Of a stretch of DNA of 64,000 nt, positions 27,301-35,597 are shown one piece after another (the first letter of the stretch is position 1; every line of letters starts with the position of its first letter). This stretch comes from Leucobacter sp. L43. Lineage in GTDB: Bacteria > Actinomycetota > Actinomycetes > Actinomycetales > Microbacteriaceae. The notes beneath the pieces are model-generated. The model was not told the DNA's origin and made no database searches. It worked only from the letters and a program-made list of their open reading frames with translations. The translations under genes were made by a program, and so were the position numbers. The DNA lies in assembly GCF_016597785.1 (NCBI RefSeq), contig NZ_JAENJG010000002.1:496001-560000 (forward strand), in the 5' to 3' direction.

Positions 27301-28048
27301 CGGAGACCCGCAGCAGCTGCCCCAGGTCTCGCAAGGATCGCACCCCGAGCCGGTCGACACCTCGGCGCTGGGGTGGCTGCTCGGCGAGCACGAGACGATC
27401 CCCGAGCACCTCGGCTACTTCCTCGCAGAGACCAGGCGCATGAGACCCGAGCTCGCGGCAGTGGTCTCCGAGCTGGCATACGAGGGCCGCTTGCACGCGC
27501 ATGCGAGCGCTTCAGAACGCGAGGTGATCGGCGTCGGCGCAGCGGGCGTGCACTGGCACGCGGTGCAGCACAGCGGCAATTCGACGCACTCCGAAGCGGA
27601 GGCGCAACGGGTCGTCGAAGTCGTTCGTCGTTCGCTGCAGGGAACGCTGCGCACCGTCGGCGACGTCGATCGAGCGCTCACTCCGGCCGACCTGATCGTA
27701 GTCGCACCCTACAATGCGCAGGTCGAATGCGTGTCGCGCGAGCTGCACCGTGCGGGCCTCGGCGAGGTCCGGGTCGGCACCGTCGACAAGTTCCAGGGTC
27801 AGGAGGCGGTGATCGCCATCGTGACGCTCGCCGCGTCCAGCGCCGCCGACGTCCCTCGTGGTCTCGAATTCCTCCTCATGAGAAACCGACTGAACGTGGC
27901 GATCAGCCGAGCGCAATGGGCCGCCCACATCATCTCCTCCGACCGGCTCGGAGACGGCCTGCCGACGAGCGCCGAGGGAGTCGCTGCGCTCTCCGGCTAT
28001 CTGCGCCTTGTGGAACGAGCCCACCCCGCTAACGTGGAGTCATGGTGA
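24365..28048 (+). CDS. TM0106-type RecB-like nuclease fused to a superfamily 1 helicase
   Basis: This is a 1227-residue protein with a nuclease-like N-terminal half and a Dna2/UPF1-like helicase C-terminal half. The first half has the CEFAFLRRFDAKLGR opening, a conserved YEVQDTKLAR segment that fits a PD-(D/E)XK core, a CGRCEVC cysteine cluster (about 252) and an RNase H-like exonuclease segment DLFFDFEGDPLF (about 358) with YDCVSTLRL. The second half has Walker A GPPGTGKT (about 838), Walker B VVDEAGQF (about 953), GDPQQLPQVSQG, TVDKFQGQE (about 1138) and NVAISRAQ (about 1177). The ATG at 24365 has AAGGGAG five bases upstream. A role in DNA repair or processing is likely. The aminotransferase gene overlaps its end by 7 bases. 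Confidence 0.88.
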   Translation: MFVQDRPAGAGHRVVTSASDLTAASRCEFAFLRRFDAKLGRDVVMPPDDDPMLQRAARLGDAHEERVLAGYIDRLGAGTSGSAGGVVSVPRPESMSASDLGAVAFETVRALAGGAEVVFQATFFDPEQRPARGGEPEIGFVGFADFLRRLPDGRYEVQDTKLARRAKVTALMQLAAYAEQLERVGVAVAETAVLILGDGAESRHRISDIAPVFRARRARMHALLTARFSAAGLDGDRSHAEPIAWGASGIVACGRCEVCTPEVERTRDPLLIAGIRATQRDALVAAGLDTVDRVAEALDPVRSETVQVPGVAGPVLLRLAEQAQLQVRALAAGEGSAPPFLVAQPGALAAIPEPNPGDLFFDFEGDPLFRAPGPDDTAHWGIDYLFGMVDTDERFTAIWAHDLMAERRALEAFLACVAERRQRYPGMKIYHYAAYERTHLASIAARHGVGEAEVDALLREHVLVDLYPIVRAALRVGTRSYSIKKLEPLYMGDELRDEAGVTSGAQSVTEYAEASAQLSSEDPAIRLEGQRRMEAIGDYNRYDCVSTLRLRDWLLRLAEEHGVAPYVPEPALSESRPQLELSRIGAALAEHATAFAEHDRPADRAAAALAASAIDYHEREQKSFWWAHFARMVDPIEDWADTRDVLVVDPSSSRVEADWHVPPRARAERRHIRLAGEAAPGSRFRENGDAFALYAHPSPFPQYGAAPGSRGARQVSILEARDEGATVQENLPAKVEHYAVLPVALTPGPPPRAGAQKSAIEEWGAALARSLDRGSFPADPAVDLLRRVPPRLSGGTALVSPGSGQALEAAGGDVDARRIGAVIASLLQLDRSALAVQGPPGTGKTYLAARVIRQLVERHQWTIGVVAQSHRVVENVLTGVVRAGLAPALVGKAAQRGADPADVAAAPYTVLRSGGQASFLAGHRRAERGAVIGGTAWDFSNAERVARHELDLLVVDEAGQFSLAPTIAASVAARRVLLLGDPQQLPQVSQGSHPEPVDTSALGWLLGEHETIPEHLGYFLAETRRMRPELAAVVSELAYEGRLHAHASASEREVIGVGAAGVHWHAVQHSGNSTHSEAEAQRVVEVVRRSLQGTLRTVGDVDRALTPADLIVVAPYNAQVECVSRELHRAGLGEVRVGTVDKFQGQEAVIAIVTLAASSAADVPRGLEFLLMRNRLNVAISRAQWAAHIISSDRLGDGLPTSAEGVAALSGYLRLVERAHPANVESW

Positions 28049-29304
28049 ATCCTGGAGGACCCCTCAAGACGCCGCCGTCCACGCCGCTGCCGCCGCGTTC
28101 AGGATCCGCAGCCGGCGAGCAGACAGCACCGCGGTCCGTCGCGGTGCGGCCCGGTGTCTCGCGAAGGTCGAGCATTCCGGCGTTCGAAGTCATGCGGATC
28201 ACCGACGAAATCGCGCGGCGCCGAGCCGGTGGCCACGACGTCGTCTCGCTCTGCGCTGGAGAGCCGAGCGCGCGAGCCATTCCGGGCACGCTGAAGCCGG
28301 CGGGCTACACCGGGCCCCTCGGCACTGCCCCACTCCGCGAAGCCGTCGCAGGGCACTACCGGGAGTGGTACGACGTCGAGATCGATCCAGCCACCGTTGC
28401 GATCACCACCGGCTCATCCGGAGCCTTCCAGCTCGCATTCCTCGCAGCGTTCGATCCCGGTGACCGGGTCGCCCTCGCGAGCCCCGGGTACCCGGCGTAC
28501 CGCAACATTCTCACCGCGCTCGGCGTGCACGTCGTCGAGATCCCCACCGGGCCCGAGAATCGCTATCAGCCGACACCCGCGCTGCTCGACGCGGCAGTCG
28601 CGGAGCACGGCGACCTCGCGGGGCTCGTGATCGCGTCCCCGGCCAATCCGACGGGCACCATGCTCGACCGCGCGGCGCTCACGGCACTGGTCGCCTGGTG
28701 CTCACTGCGCGGCGTGCGCCTCGTGAGCGACGAGATCTATCACGGCATCACATTCGCGGGCGACGGAGCGGACCATCGCGGCGTGACCGCTCGCGAGCTC
28801 GACGCCGAGGCGATCGTCGTCAACTCGTTCTCGAAATACTGGGGCATGACGGGGTGGCGTCTCGGCTGGGCGATCCTTCCGGACGCGCTCGTCGGTCCAT
28901 TCGAAGCACTCGCCTCGAACTTCGCCCTCTCACCGCCGGCCCCCGCGCAGGAACTCGCGCTCTCCGCCTTCTCGCCCGAGACGTATGCCGAGCGCGACGC
29001 CATCGTGGCGGGGTTCGCCCGGGCACGCCAGCTGATTCTCGACGCTGAAAGCTCGCTCGGCTGGGGCGTGGCCGCCCCCTCGGACGGCGCGTTCTACTAC
29101 TACTCCGAGCTCGGGCCGCAGCTCGAGCGCTTCACGGATTCGGTCGAGTACGCACGGCGCCTGCTCGCGGACGCTGACGTCGCGGTCGTACCGGGCGTCG
29201 ACTTCGACCCCGTAGACGGGTCGCGAGCTGTGCGCCTCTCCTACGCGGCCGGAGAACCAGCCGTGGCGGAGGCGCTCGACCGCATCATCCGATTCCAGGG
29301 CTGA
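28042..29304 (+). CDS. Pyridoxal-phosphate aminotransferase, class I/II
   Basis: This is a 420-residue fold-type I aminotransferase similar to bacterial aspartate/aromatic aminotransferases. Landmarks are the phosphate loop TTGSSGAFQLAF, SPANPTGTML, the D-x-x-Y cofactor segment SDEIYHGI and the Schiff-base lysine in NSFSKYWGMTGWRLGW (about K266). A 40-residue Pro/Ala/Arg-rich N-terminal extension precedes the conserved PAFEVMRITDEIARR. The ATG at 28042 overlaps the helicase gene by 7 bases, with GGAG close upstream. The amino donor and keto acid cannot be told from sequence. It ends three bases before the convergent CPBP gene. Confidence 0.88.
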   Translation: MVNPGGPLKTPPSTPLPPRSGSAAGEQTAPRSVAVRPGVSRRSSIPAFEVMRITDEIARRRAGGHDVVSLCAGEPSARAIPGTLKPAGYTGPLGTAPLREAVAGHYREWYDVEIDPATVAITTGSSGAFQLAFLAAFDPGDRVALASPGYPAYRNILTALGVHVVEIPTGPENRYQPTPALLDAAVAEHGDLAGLVIASPANPTGTMLDRAALTALVAWCSLRGVRLVSDEIYHGITFAGDGADHRGVTARELDAEAIVVNSFSKYWGMTGWRLGWAILPDALVGPFEALASNFALSPPAPAQELALSAFSPETYAERDAIVAGFARARQLILDAESSLGWGVAAPSDGAFYYYSELGPQLERFTDSVEYARRLLADADVAVVPGVDFDPVDGSRAVRLSYAAGEPAVAEALDRIIRFQG

Positions 29305-29307
29305 CGC

Positions 29308-30015
29308 TCACCCCAGGGCCATGCTGAGCGCGACACCCGAGCCGTTCCAGGCGACGTGAACGGCGATCGGAACGAGAATATTCCGGTTCGAGACGAGATA
29401 GAGCGCTCCGAGCAGCACACCCACACTGCCGTAATCCAGTATCAGCGGCCATTCGCTGAAACTGTGCAGATGCATAGCACCGAACAGCGTGCTGGACACG
29501 ACGAGGCACAGCCACGCCGGAATACGATGAGGGACTTTGCCGATCAGGGTGCCGCGGAAGACGAACTCCTCCACCAGCGGACCGCACAATGACGACGCGA
29601 GAATCAGCAGCACGGTCAGCGCTGCAGAGCCCTTCGCGAACTCCGTCGCTCGCGACGTCGCTTCGACGTTTTCGCCTACTGGGGAGACGCCGAGCCAGAA
29701 CAACAGGTTGCTGGCAATGATCAGAAGCACATGGGCGCCGACGAACCCGAGTGCGACCCAGCCCAGTGTTCTCCACGGGGTCGCGCGGCTGGCTCGCCAT
29801 CCCGCACCCAGTTCCTTCCGGAACACCCAGAGCCCAGCCGCTCCGAGTACGACGTATGAGAGCAGTTGAAACGGGAACATGAAATTCGGTGAGAGCCCAC
29901 GCCCAGAAACCAGCATGCCGAACAGGAGGTAGCCGATGTACACCACCAGGAACGCCACCTGGGCGCGAGTGATCGAATCTCGGTGACGGACGGTGGGCTC
30001 ATGCGCTTCCGACAT
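29308..30015 (-). CDS. CPBP family intramembrane glutamic/metalloprotease
   Basis: This is a 235-residue membrane protein with about 6-8 helices and the CPBP (CAAX-like, Abi) catalytic motifs: EEFVFRGTL (motif 1, paired Glu with Arg), the FGAMHLHS region (motif 2 His) and HVAWNGSGVAL (motif 3). Family members cleave within the membrane; bacterial roles range from bacteriocin immunity to protein processing. ATG at 30015 is preferred over 30030 because AGGAGG lies five bases upstream of it. No bacteriocin gene is adjacent. It converges on the aminotransferase gene. Confidence 0.85.
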   Translation of the reverse strand: MSEAHEPTVRHRDSITRAQVAFLVVYIGYLLFGMLVSGRGLSPNFMFPFQLLSYVVLGAAGLWVFRKELGAGWRASRATPWRTLGWVALGFVGAHVLLIIASNLLFWLGVSPVGENVEATSRATEFAKGSAALTVLLILASSLCGPLVEEFVFRGTLIGKVPHRIPAWLCLVVSSTLFGAMHLHSFSEWPLILDYGSVGVLLGALYLVSNRNILVPIAVHVAWNGSGVALSMALG

Positions 30016-30253
30016 CGGCGCCTCCTGCAAGGGTCTACGGAACGAACTCAGACGTCCGAGCTTTGCATCCGGAGCGCCGCGTCACGCTGTCGCAGCAGGA
30101 AGTGCGGTGTGCGCAACGGGAACTGCAGTATCGAATACCGCGACGTGACTGCGTGACGCCGTTGGAGCGAGGCGACCTCAGTGGGCCCTTCAGTGTTCCT
30201 TTCGCCCGCATGGCGCAGGAGAAGCTTCCTTGCGCCGCGACGAAACCGTCGCC
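30016..30253. other. Intergenic region with no recognised element
   Basis: The 238 bases between the CPBP gene and the small hypothetical gene hold no open frame with family resemblance and no strong inverted repeat. Part of it must carry the CPBP promoter. Confidence 0.4.
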
Positions 30254-30712
30254 CTACTCGTCGATGCGGATCGGAGTGCCTGCGGCGATTCCGACGCGGC
30301 GCTGCAGGGCCTCGTCGACGGCGGGCGCGTCGAGATCCGCGATCCCGAGCCACTGAACGGCACTCCGGGAGTCGGCGCCCAGCGAGAATACGACCGTGCG
30401 CACCGACTCGGCGAGCGGGCCTTCGAGTGTTGCGACCGCGCGGGCAAGCGCAGAGCGCGCCGCTTTGCCGAGGACGGCGGGGTCCTGCTGCTCGCCGTGC
30501 AGGGGCACCTCGGCGCGTGCATATGTGACCCCGTCGCCGGTCACGACCTCGCCCACCATGAGCGCCCCATCGCGGCGCACCGCCGCTTCGAGATCAGCGC
30601 TGGTCGAACCCGGCGTCACGGTCGTGAAGGGGAGCGGAATGCCCGAAGGGGCGCCCCCGTCATCGTGATGATGATCGGGAGACGCCCCTCCGAATGAGAA
30701 CTTCAAATCCAT
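30254..30712 (-). CDS. Hypothetical protein, His-rich N-terminus
   Basis: This is a 152-residue protein that I do not recognise. After MDLKFSFGG comes a short metal-binding-like cluster DHHHDDGG (residues 13-20), then an alpha/beta body without transmembrane segments or signal peptide (ALMVGEVVTGDGVTYARAEVPLHGEQ, VRTVVFSLGADSRSAVQWLGIADLDAP). The start ATG at 30712 has a TACCCT hexamer seven bases upstream and no good Shine-Dalgarno. It lies directly downstream of alanine dehydrogenase on the same strand, separated by a hairpin. The opposite strand is also open over this stretch, but its composition looks like a shadow frame. Confidence 0.55.
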   Translation of the reverse strand: MDLKFSFGGASPDHHHDDGGAPSGIPLPFTTVTPGSTSADLEAAVRRDGALMVGEVVTGDGVTYARAEVPLHGEQQDPAVLGKAARSALARAVATLEGPLAESVRTVVFSLGADSRSAVQWLGIADLDAPAVDEALQRRVGIAAGTPIRIDE

Positions 30713-30725
30713 GAGTTCCAGGGTA

Positions 30726-30761
30726 CGCGCTTCGCAGCAGCTCGGTGCACCACGAAGCGCG
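30726..30761. terminator. Hairpin after alanine dehydrogenase
   Basis: There are 9-bp arms CGCGCTTCG (30726-30734) and CGAAGCGCG (30753-30761) around an 18-base loop, 10 bases after the ald stop. The stem is modest, so confidence is limited. Confidence 0.45.
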
Positions 30762-30771
30762 CGGGCACGAG

Positions 30772-31896
30772 TTACGCGTTCGCCGAGAGCACCTCGTCGA
30801 TGCTCGAGTACGCGAGCTCGGGGAACGCGTCAGCGACACCCTTGAAGGTCAGCACACCGTCGTGGGCGTTCAGGCCCTTGGCGAGGGACTCGTCCGCCCG
30901 CAGCGCGGAGACCCAGCCCTTGTCGGCGAGTGCGACGACGTAGGGGAGCGTGGCGTTGGTGAGCGCAGCGGTCGAGGTCTCGGGCACGGCACCCGGCATG
31001 TTCGCCACGCAGTAGTAGATCGAGTTGTGCACCTGGAAGGTGGGATCGTCGTGCGTCGTGGGACGCGAGTTCTCGAAGCAGCCGCCCTGGTCGATCGCGA
31101 TGTCGACGAGCACGGAGCCCGGCTTCATCTGCGCGACCATCTCGTCGGTGACGAGCTTCGGCGCCTTCTCGCCCGGGATCAGCACGGAGCCGATGACGAG
31201 ATCGGCGTCCTTGAGCGACTCGGTGATGTTGTGCGCGTTCGAGGTGCGGGTCTGGATGCGACCGCCGAACTCGTCTTCGAGCTGCTTGAGGCGGGGGATC
31301 GAGATGTCGATCACGGTGACCTCTGCGCCCATGCCGAACGCGATGCGAGCGGCCTGCTCGCCGGCAGCGCCGCCGCCGATGACGACGACCTTGCCGCGCC
31401 GCGTGGCGGTCACGCCGCCGAGCAGCACTCCGCGCCCGCCGTTGGCCTTCATGAGCGAGTAGGCGCCGACCTGAGCCGAGAGGCGACCGGCGACCTCGGA
31501 CATGGGGGCCAGCAGGGGCAGGGCGCGGCCGGCCTGAACCGTCTCGTACGCGATGGCAGTGGTGCCAGACTCGAGAACCTTCTCGGTCAGCGTCTTGTCA
31601 GCGGCGAGGTGCAGGTAGGTGAAGAGCACCTGGCCCTTGCGCAGCTTGTCGTACTCGGCAGCGATGGGCTCCTTGACCTTGAGGATCATGTCGGACTTCG
31701 CCCACACGTCCTCGGCACCTTCGACGATCTGCGCGCCGGCGGCGGCGTACTCGTCGTCGGTGATGGCCGAGCCGATGCCTGCACCGGCCTGTACGAGCAC
31801 CTCGTGCCCGCGGCGGGTGAGCTCGACGACGCCGGCCTGCGTGATAGCGACGCGGTTCTCGTTGTTCTTGATTTCGGTGGGAATACCGACGCGCAT
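30772..31896 (-). CDS. ald: Alanine dehydrogenase
   Basis: This 374-residue enzyme (the family is about 371) converts L-alanine and NAD+ to pyruvate, ammonia and NADH, or the reverse. The N-terminal [45 protein letters not shown] with the catalytic His, the Rossmann motif [23 protein letters not shown], and [17 protein letters not shown] are all typical. The true start is ATG at 31896, with GGAG six bases upstream, although the frame is open for another 181 codons. An Lrp/AsnC regulator gene is divergent 166 bp away, the arrangement seen for ald-aldR pairs in other actinobacteria. Regulation by alanine through that regulator is likely. Confidence 0.95.
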   Translation of the reverse strand: MRVGIPTEIKNNENRVAITQAGVVELTRRGHEVLVQAGAGIGSAITDDEYAAAGAQIVEGAEDVWAKSDMILKVKEPIAAEYDKLRKGQVLFTYLHLAADKTLTEKVLESGTTAIAYETVQAGRALPLLAPMSEVAGRLSAQVGAYSLMKANGGRGVLLGGVTATRRGKVVVIGGGAAGEQAARIAFGMGAEVTVIDISIPRLKQLEDEFGGRIQTRTSNAHNITESLKDADLVIGSVLIPGEKAPKLVTDEMVAQMKPGSVLVDIAIDQGGCFENSRPTTHDDPTFQVHNSIYYCVANMPGAVPETSTAALTNATLPYVVALADKGWVSALRADESLAKGLNAHDGVLTFKGVADAFPELAYSSIDEVLSANA

Positions 31897-32005
31897 GAGA
31901 AGCTCCAATGGGATCTGCGATGTACTGATGCGATGCCGACTCGCTGACCGGCCTCGTGCGGCGCGATCCGTTGCGGTCGAACCACTACAGTGTGCAGTAT
32001 ATTCG

Positions 32006-32026
32006 TCAGAGATGCAGTTGCTCTGA
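32006..32026. promoter_or_regulatory. Dyad in the ald/Lrp intergenic region, candidate operator
   Basis: TCAGAG (32006-32011) and CTCTGA (32021-32026) are exact inverted arms around 9 bases, flanked by GTAT and ATAC at 31997-32000 and 32027-32030. Lrp-family regulators bind loosely palindromic sites of about this size between divergent genes. Confidence 0.4.
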
Positions 32027-32062
32027 ATACTCTTCGGCTCACGTCGGAGAAGTGGTCGGGAA

Positions 32063-32575
32063 ATGAGTGAAAGGCGGCGTGAGATGGTCGAGAGTTCGAA
32101 GATTCTGCGCGAAAGTGCAGATCTCGACGATGTGGATCGCAAGATCGTCGAGGAACTGCAGGCCAACGGGCGAATCACGAACGCCGAGCTGGCGGATCGC
32201 GTGGGCGTCGCCGCTTCGACCTGCATCGCTCGCGTGCGCAGCCTGGTGGCCCGAAAGATCATCACCGGTTTCACCGCCTCGGTCGATCCGCGCGCGATCG
32301 GCCTCGACCTCGAGGTGCTCGTGAGTGTCACGGTGCGTTCTGGGGCGCGCCAACGCATCACCGAGCTCAGCGAGGAACTGCGCGGGCTGCCCGAGGTGAT
32401 GCAGCTGTTCTTCCTCGGCGGTGTCGAAGACTTCATCATCCATCTCGCCGTGCGGGACTCCGATCACGTGCGCGACTTCGTGGTCGAGCATCTCTCGGCG
32501 CATCCGGCGATCTCCTCGACGCGTACGAGCATCGTCTTCAGCCATCATCAGAACCCGGTGCGCATGCAGGGATAA
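32063..32575 (+). CDS. Lrp/AsnC family transcriptional regulator (AldR-like)
   Basis: This is a 170-residue feast/famine regulator. The N-terminal helix-turn-helix (LDDVDRKIVEELQANGRITNAELADRVGVAASTCIARVRSL) is followed by the RAM ligand-binding domain (VLVSVTVRSGARQRI, VMQLFFLGGVEDFIIHLAV). Such proteins form octamers and respond to amino acids. The position divergent from alanine dehydrogenase argues for control of ald by alanine, as for AldR. Two ATGs, 32063 and 32084, are possible starts; neither has a decisive Shine-Dalgarno. Confidence 0.9.
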   Translation: MSERRREMVESSKILRESADLDDVDRKIVEELQANGRITNAELADRVGVAASTCIARVRSLVARKIITGFTASVDPRAIGLDLEVLVSVTVRSGARQRITELSEELRGLPEVMQLFFLGGVEDFIIHLAVRDSDHVRDFVVEHLSAHPAISSTRTSIVFSHHQNPVRMQG

Positions 32576-32625
32576 CGCGGGCGCCGGGCCATCCTGGGCC
32601 GTACGGCACGTCAGCGGGGCGCTCG

Positions 32626-34356
32626 TCAGTGGGCTGGAGGTGGACTGGTTCTCGTCTCCTGCGCGTCGAGCGCGAGTTCCGCCGCCCGAAGCGCCTGCGA
32701 ACTGTAGCGGCCGATCGCGCGCTCCTCGAGCAGCGCGTCGCGCTGCGCATCGAGCACGGTGCGTGCGAGCCGACGGTAGCAGGCGGCCTGCGACTCCTGG
32801 GCCTGTGCCGGCGTCGACCCGGTGGCGGCGAGGGCAAACGCGAGGGGAGCGAGCGTGCTCTTCGCGGTCGCGCGCACACGCCTCACGAGGTCGTCGTCGG
32901 GCACGATCCTTCCATCATCGGCTTCCGCATCGATCTCGATCTCATCCGCGAGCGCCGCGTTGGCGGCGTCGAGCAGATCGCGGCCGAGCGACTGCAGCTC
33001 GGCGGTGCGCGAGCCGTTCGCTCCGTCCGGCCAGAGCTTCGAGATGAAGAGCGGCAGCGTGAGCCCGTGCAGGAGGAGCGTCACGACGGCGACGGCGAAC
33101 GCGATCAGAATGAGCTGCGGGCGATACGGCACATCGGTCGAGATCGACTGGGCGGCTGCGAGGGTGACGACGCCGCGCATACCGCTCCACGACAGGAGTA
33201 CTCCGTCCCGCCAGCCAAGCTGCTGCTCTTGCTCGTGAGCGAGGTCGGCCCGCGATCGTTGTTCGAGCAATTCGAGTTTGCGGAGGCGCCGCTCCGTCGT
33301 GTCGGCGCGACGAGCCCGCGTGAGAATGCGCGAGAACCCGTCGCTTCGCTGCTGATACCGCCCCTTGTCGCCGCGCATCGTCCAGATGAGCGGCACCATG
33401 AACAGCCCGCGAAGCAGGATGAGGATCGCGACGAGGCCGAGTGCGACGAGCGCGATGTGCTCGAGTTGCAGCTCCGTCTCATTGACCTCGTCGAGCAGGG
33501 TGTGCAGTTGCAGACCCATGATGAGGAAGACGCCGTTCTCCAAGCCGAATTGCACCGTGCGCCAGTTGAGGCGCTCGTTCATCCGGGCGGTCGCGGAGAA
33601 CCGTTTCGCCGCGTGATGCCCGGTGTACAGGCCGGTGACGACCACGGCCAGCACACCGGAGGCTCCGAGCGCCTCCGCGGGCATGAACGCGACGAAGGGA
33701 ACGACGAATGAGATGATCGTGTCGTAGACGGGGTTCCGCAGCCGTGCGCGGATCCACACCGTGACCATGCCGATCACGATGCCGATCACGATGGCCGCGA
33801 CGACCGAGAACCCGAAGGAGCCGGCCGCGTCCCAGAAGACGAAACTGCCCGCCACGGCCGCGAGCGCCGTCTTCAGGAGTACGAGAGAAGTGGCGTCGTT
33901 CACGAGGCTCTCGCCCTCGAGAATCGCCACCAGACGCTCCGGCATGCCGAGGCGCTTGCCGATCGACGTCGCCGCAACCGCATCCGTCGGGCTGATCACC
34001 GCTCCGAGAGCCACCGCAGCCGGCAGGGGGATGGCGGGAACGAACCAGTGGAGCGCGAATCCGATCGTCACCGCGGAGATGATGACGAGGAGCACCGAGA
34101 GTCCGATGACGGGGCGGAGGTTTCTTCGGAAATCGATGAGGGGAACATTCACGGCCGCCGAGTAGAGCAGCGGGGGGAGCACCCCGATGAGAATGATCTC
34201 CGGGTCGATCTCGATTCTCGGAATGAACGGGAGGTACCCCGCTCCGATGCCGACGATGACGAGGAGGAGCGGCGCCGCGACGCCGATCTTGCTGCCGAGG
34301 ATCGACGTCCCGACGAGCACGACCACTGCGGCGACTGCGATCAGGCCGATTTCCAT
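32626..34356 (-). CDS. Na+/H+ antiporter, CPA1 family
   Basis: This is a 576-residue cation/proton antiporter. The first 400 residues hold about 12 helices with the conserved core motifs GVLPPLLYSAAV, GAVISPTDAVAATSIGKRLGMP and EGESLVNDATSLVLLK, which carry the acidic transport residues. The cytoplasmic C-terminal part is charged and helical. It should help with pH and sodium homeostasis. The ATG at 34356 has TAGAAT exactly six bases before it and no Shine-Dalgarno, consistent with a leaderless transcript. The winged-helix gene lies upstream on the same strand across a gap of only 28 bases. Confidence 0.92.
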   Translation of the reverse strand: MEIGLIAVAAVVVLVGTSILGSKIGVAAPLLLVIVGIGAGYLPFIPRIEIDPEIILIGVLPPLLYSAAVNVPLIDFRRNLRPVIGLSVLLVIISAVTIGFALHWFVPAIPLPAAVALGAVISPTDAVAATSIGKRLGMPERLVAILEGESLVNDATSLVLLKTALAAVAGSFVFWDAAGSFGFSVVAAIVIGIVIGMVTVWIRARLRNPVYDTIISFVVPFVAFMPAEALGASGVLAVVVTGLYTGHHAAKRFSATARMNERLNWRTVQFGLENGVFLIMGLQLHTLLDEVNETELQLEHIALVALGLVAILILLRGLFMVPLIWTMRGDKGRYQQRSDGFSRILTRARRADTTERRLRKLELLEQRSRADLAHEQEQQLGWRDGVLLSWSGMRGVVTLAAAQSISTDVPYRPQLILIAFAVAVVTLLLHGLTLPLFISKLWPDGANGSRTAELQSLGRDLLDAANAALADEIEIDAEADDGRIVPDDDLVRRVRATAKSTLAPLAFALAATGSTPAQAQESQAACYRRLARTVLDAQRDALLEERAIGRYSSQALRAAELALDAQETRTSPPPAH

Positions 34357-34362
34357 GGACCG

Positions 34363-34368
34363 ATTCTA
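34363..34368 (-). promoter_or_regulatory. -10 element of a leaderless promoter (CPA1 antiporter)
   Basis: TAGAAT on the minus strand ends six bases before the ATG at 34356, between the antiporter and the winged-helix gene 28 bases upstream. This suggests the antiporter has its own promoter. Confidence 0.5.
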
Positions 34369-34384
34369 CCGAGGGCGCTCCGCA

Positions 34385-35578
34385 TCACCCTGCGTCGGCG
34401 GGCTGCACGACGGAGATGCCGCCGGTCTCGACGCCGTGGAAGTCGGCCCAGTCTCGACTGAGCGGCGCGAGCGCCGGCGCATCGATGTCCGTATCGGGAA
34501 ACGACGCGATCTCGAGCCCTCCGGTTTTCGTCCGAAGGCGCTTCCAGGTGGCCACCACCCGGCCCTTTCGCAGCACGGTAGGGAGGAACATGCCGTTGCG
34601 CCCCGGAACGATGCGGTCGAAGTGCTGCTGATCGAGCTGAGCGGTGCGATCCGTGTACCCGAGCAGGTGCTCGTCGAACGCCGCGAGCAGCGTCCACTCG
34701 GGCAGCCGCGCTTCCGAGACGGCAGAGCCGAGCGATTCAGGATCGACCCAGAGTCTGCCGGCGGCACCCGACACCGGGTCTCCCGACGCATCACGTGCGC
34801 GAGCCTCTGCCAGCTCCCCGGCATCGCGTGCTGCGGCCAGGCCCACGCGGGCCTCCGCGACGGTGAGCCCCGTCCACCAGGCGAAGTCGTTGACGCGGAA
34901 CGGGCCCCGGCACCTGGCGTAGCGCACCGCGAGCTCGCGCAGCGCATCATCGCCCGAGTACTGTCGCGGCGCGGTGATCCAGTGCTCTGCTCTCACGAGA
35001 AGCGGTTCGCCAGACGGGCCGATCGGGCCGAACGTCGCCATTCCGTTCTGGCAGATCCACCAGATCACGTGATAGCGCCAATTGCTCTGCCAGTCGATAC
35101 CCGCTTCGGTCCACGCTTCTGCGAGTGCGTCGCGCTCAAGACCAGCGGTGCCAGCGGCGTCGAGGGCGACGAGGGAGACCTCGACGAGCCGCTCGAGCAC
35201 GGCGTCGCTCATGCCGAGGAAGGCGCGGCGCTTCGGGGCGCCGGCGAGCACTCGGTGGTTGGTGGCTCCCTGCATCCACCCGATGTCTTCGGCCGCGACG
35301 ACGTGCACGGTGCCGCGCATCGGCCACGACCGCACGATACGTCGTTCGGCGAAGGCCGCCTCGACATCGGCGGTCGCCGAACCGGGCGCCCGCACCCCGA
35401 GCGCCCACCGAGCTGACCGCCAGTCCTGCCCCTGCACGGCGAGCATGCGCCGCGCCACACCGGCGATGCGCTCCGCACCCGGCGCTTCTGGTTCGCCGCG
35501 GGTCCAGCTCGTCGCTGTCAGACCGAGCGCATGCACGCGCACGCGAAGCACGTCGGTCGGGGAGAGGGTCTCGGTCAT
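34385..35578 (-). CDS. Winged-helix DNA-binding domain protein (AlkZ/YcaQ-related)
   Basis: This is a 397-residue member of the HTH_42 (PF06224) group, which includes the interstrand-crosslink and alkylation DNA glycosylases AlkZ/AlkX and many uncharacterised actinobacterial relatives. The segment ARRMLAVQGQDWRSARWALGVR near residue 40 corresponds to the Q-x-Q/D catalytic region of the glycosylases. WP..GTVHVVAAEDIGWM and LPTVLRKGRVVATWK are typical later motifs. Glycosylase activity is an inference. The start ATG at 35578 is chosen because TACACT lies exactly six bases upstream and homology begins there; the frame is open to 35725. Confidence 0.8.
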   Translation of the reverse strand: MTETLSPTDVLRVRVHALGLTATSWTRGEPEAPGAERIAGVARRMLAVQGQDWRSARWALGVRAPGSATADVEAAFAERRIVRSWPMRGTVHVVAAEDIGWMQGATNHRVLAGAPKRRAFLGMSDAVLERLVEVSLVALDAAGTAGLERDALAEAWTEAGIDWQSNWRYHVIWWICQNGMATFGPIGPSGEPLLVRAEHWITAPRQYSGDDALRELAVRYARCRGPFRVNDFAWWTGLTVAEARVGLAAARDAGELAEARARDASGDPVSGAAGRLWVDPESLGSAVSEARLPEWTLLAAFDEHLLGYTDRTAQLDQQHFDRIVPGRNGMFLPTVLRKGRVVATWKRLRTKTGGLEIASFPDTDIDAPALAPLSRDWADFHGVETGGISVVQPADAG

Positions 35579-35584
35579 GGCCTC

Positions 35585-35590
35585 AGTGTA
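35585..35590 (-). promoter_or_regulatory. -10 element of a leaderless promoter (winged-helix gene)
   Basis: TACACT on the minus strand ends six bases before the ATG at 35578. The IclR gene on the same strand ends at 35598, so this element sits inside a 19-base gap. Confidence 0.4.
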
Positions 35591-35597
35591 GGTCGCG

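Noticed and set aside
31897-32439. Upstream extension of alanine dehydrogenase by 181 codons
   Set aside because: It would overlap the divergent Lrp gene and has no family resemblance; the family N-terminus MRVGIPTE with a ribosome site begins at 31896.
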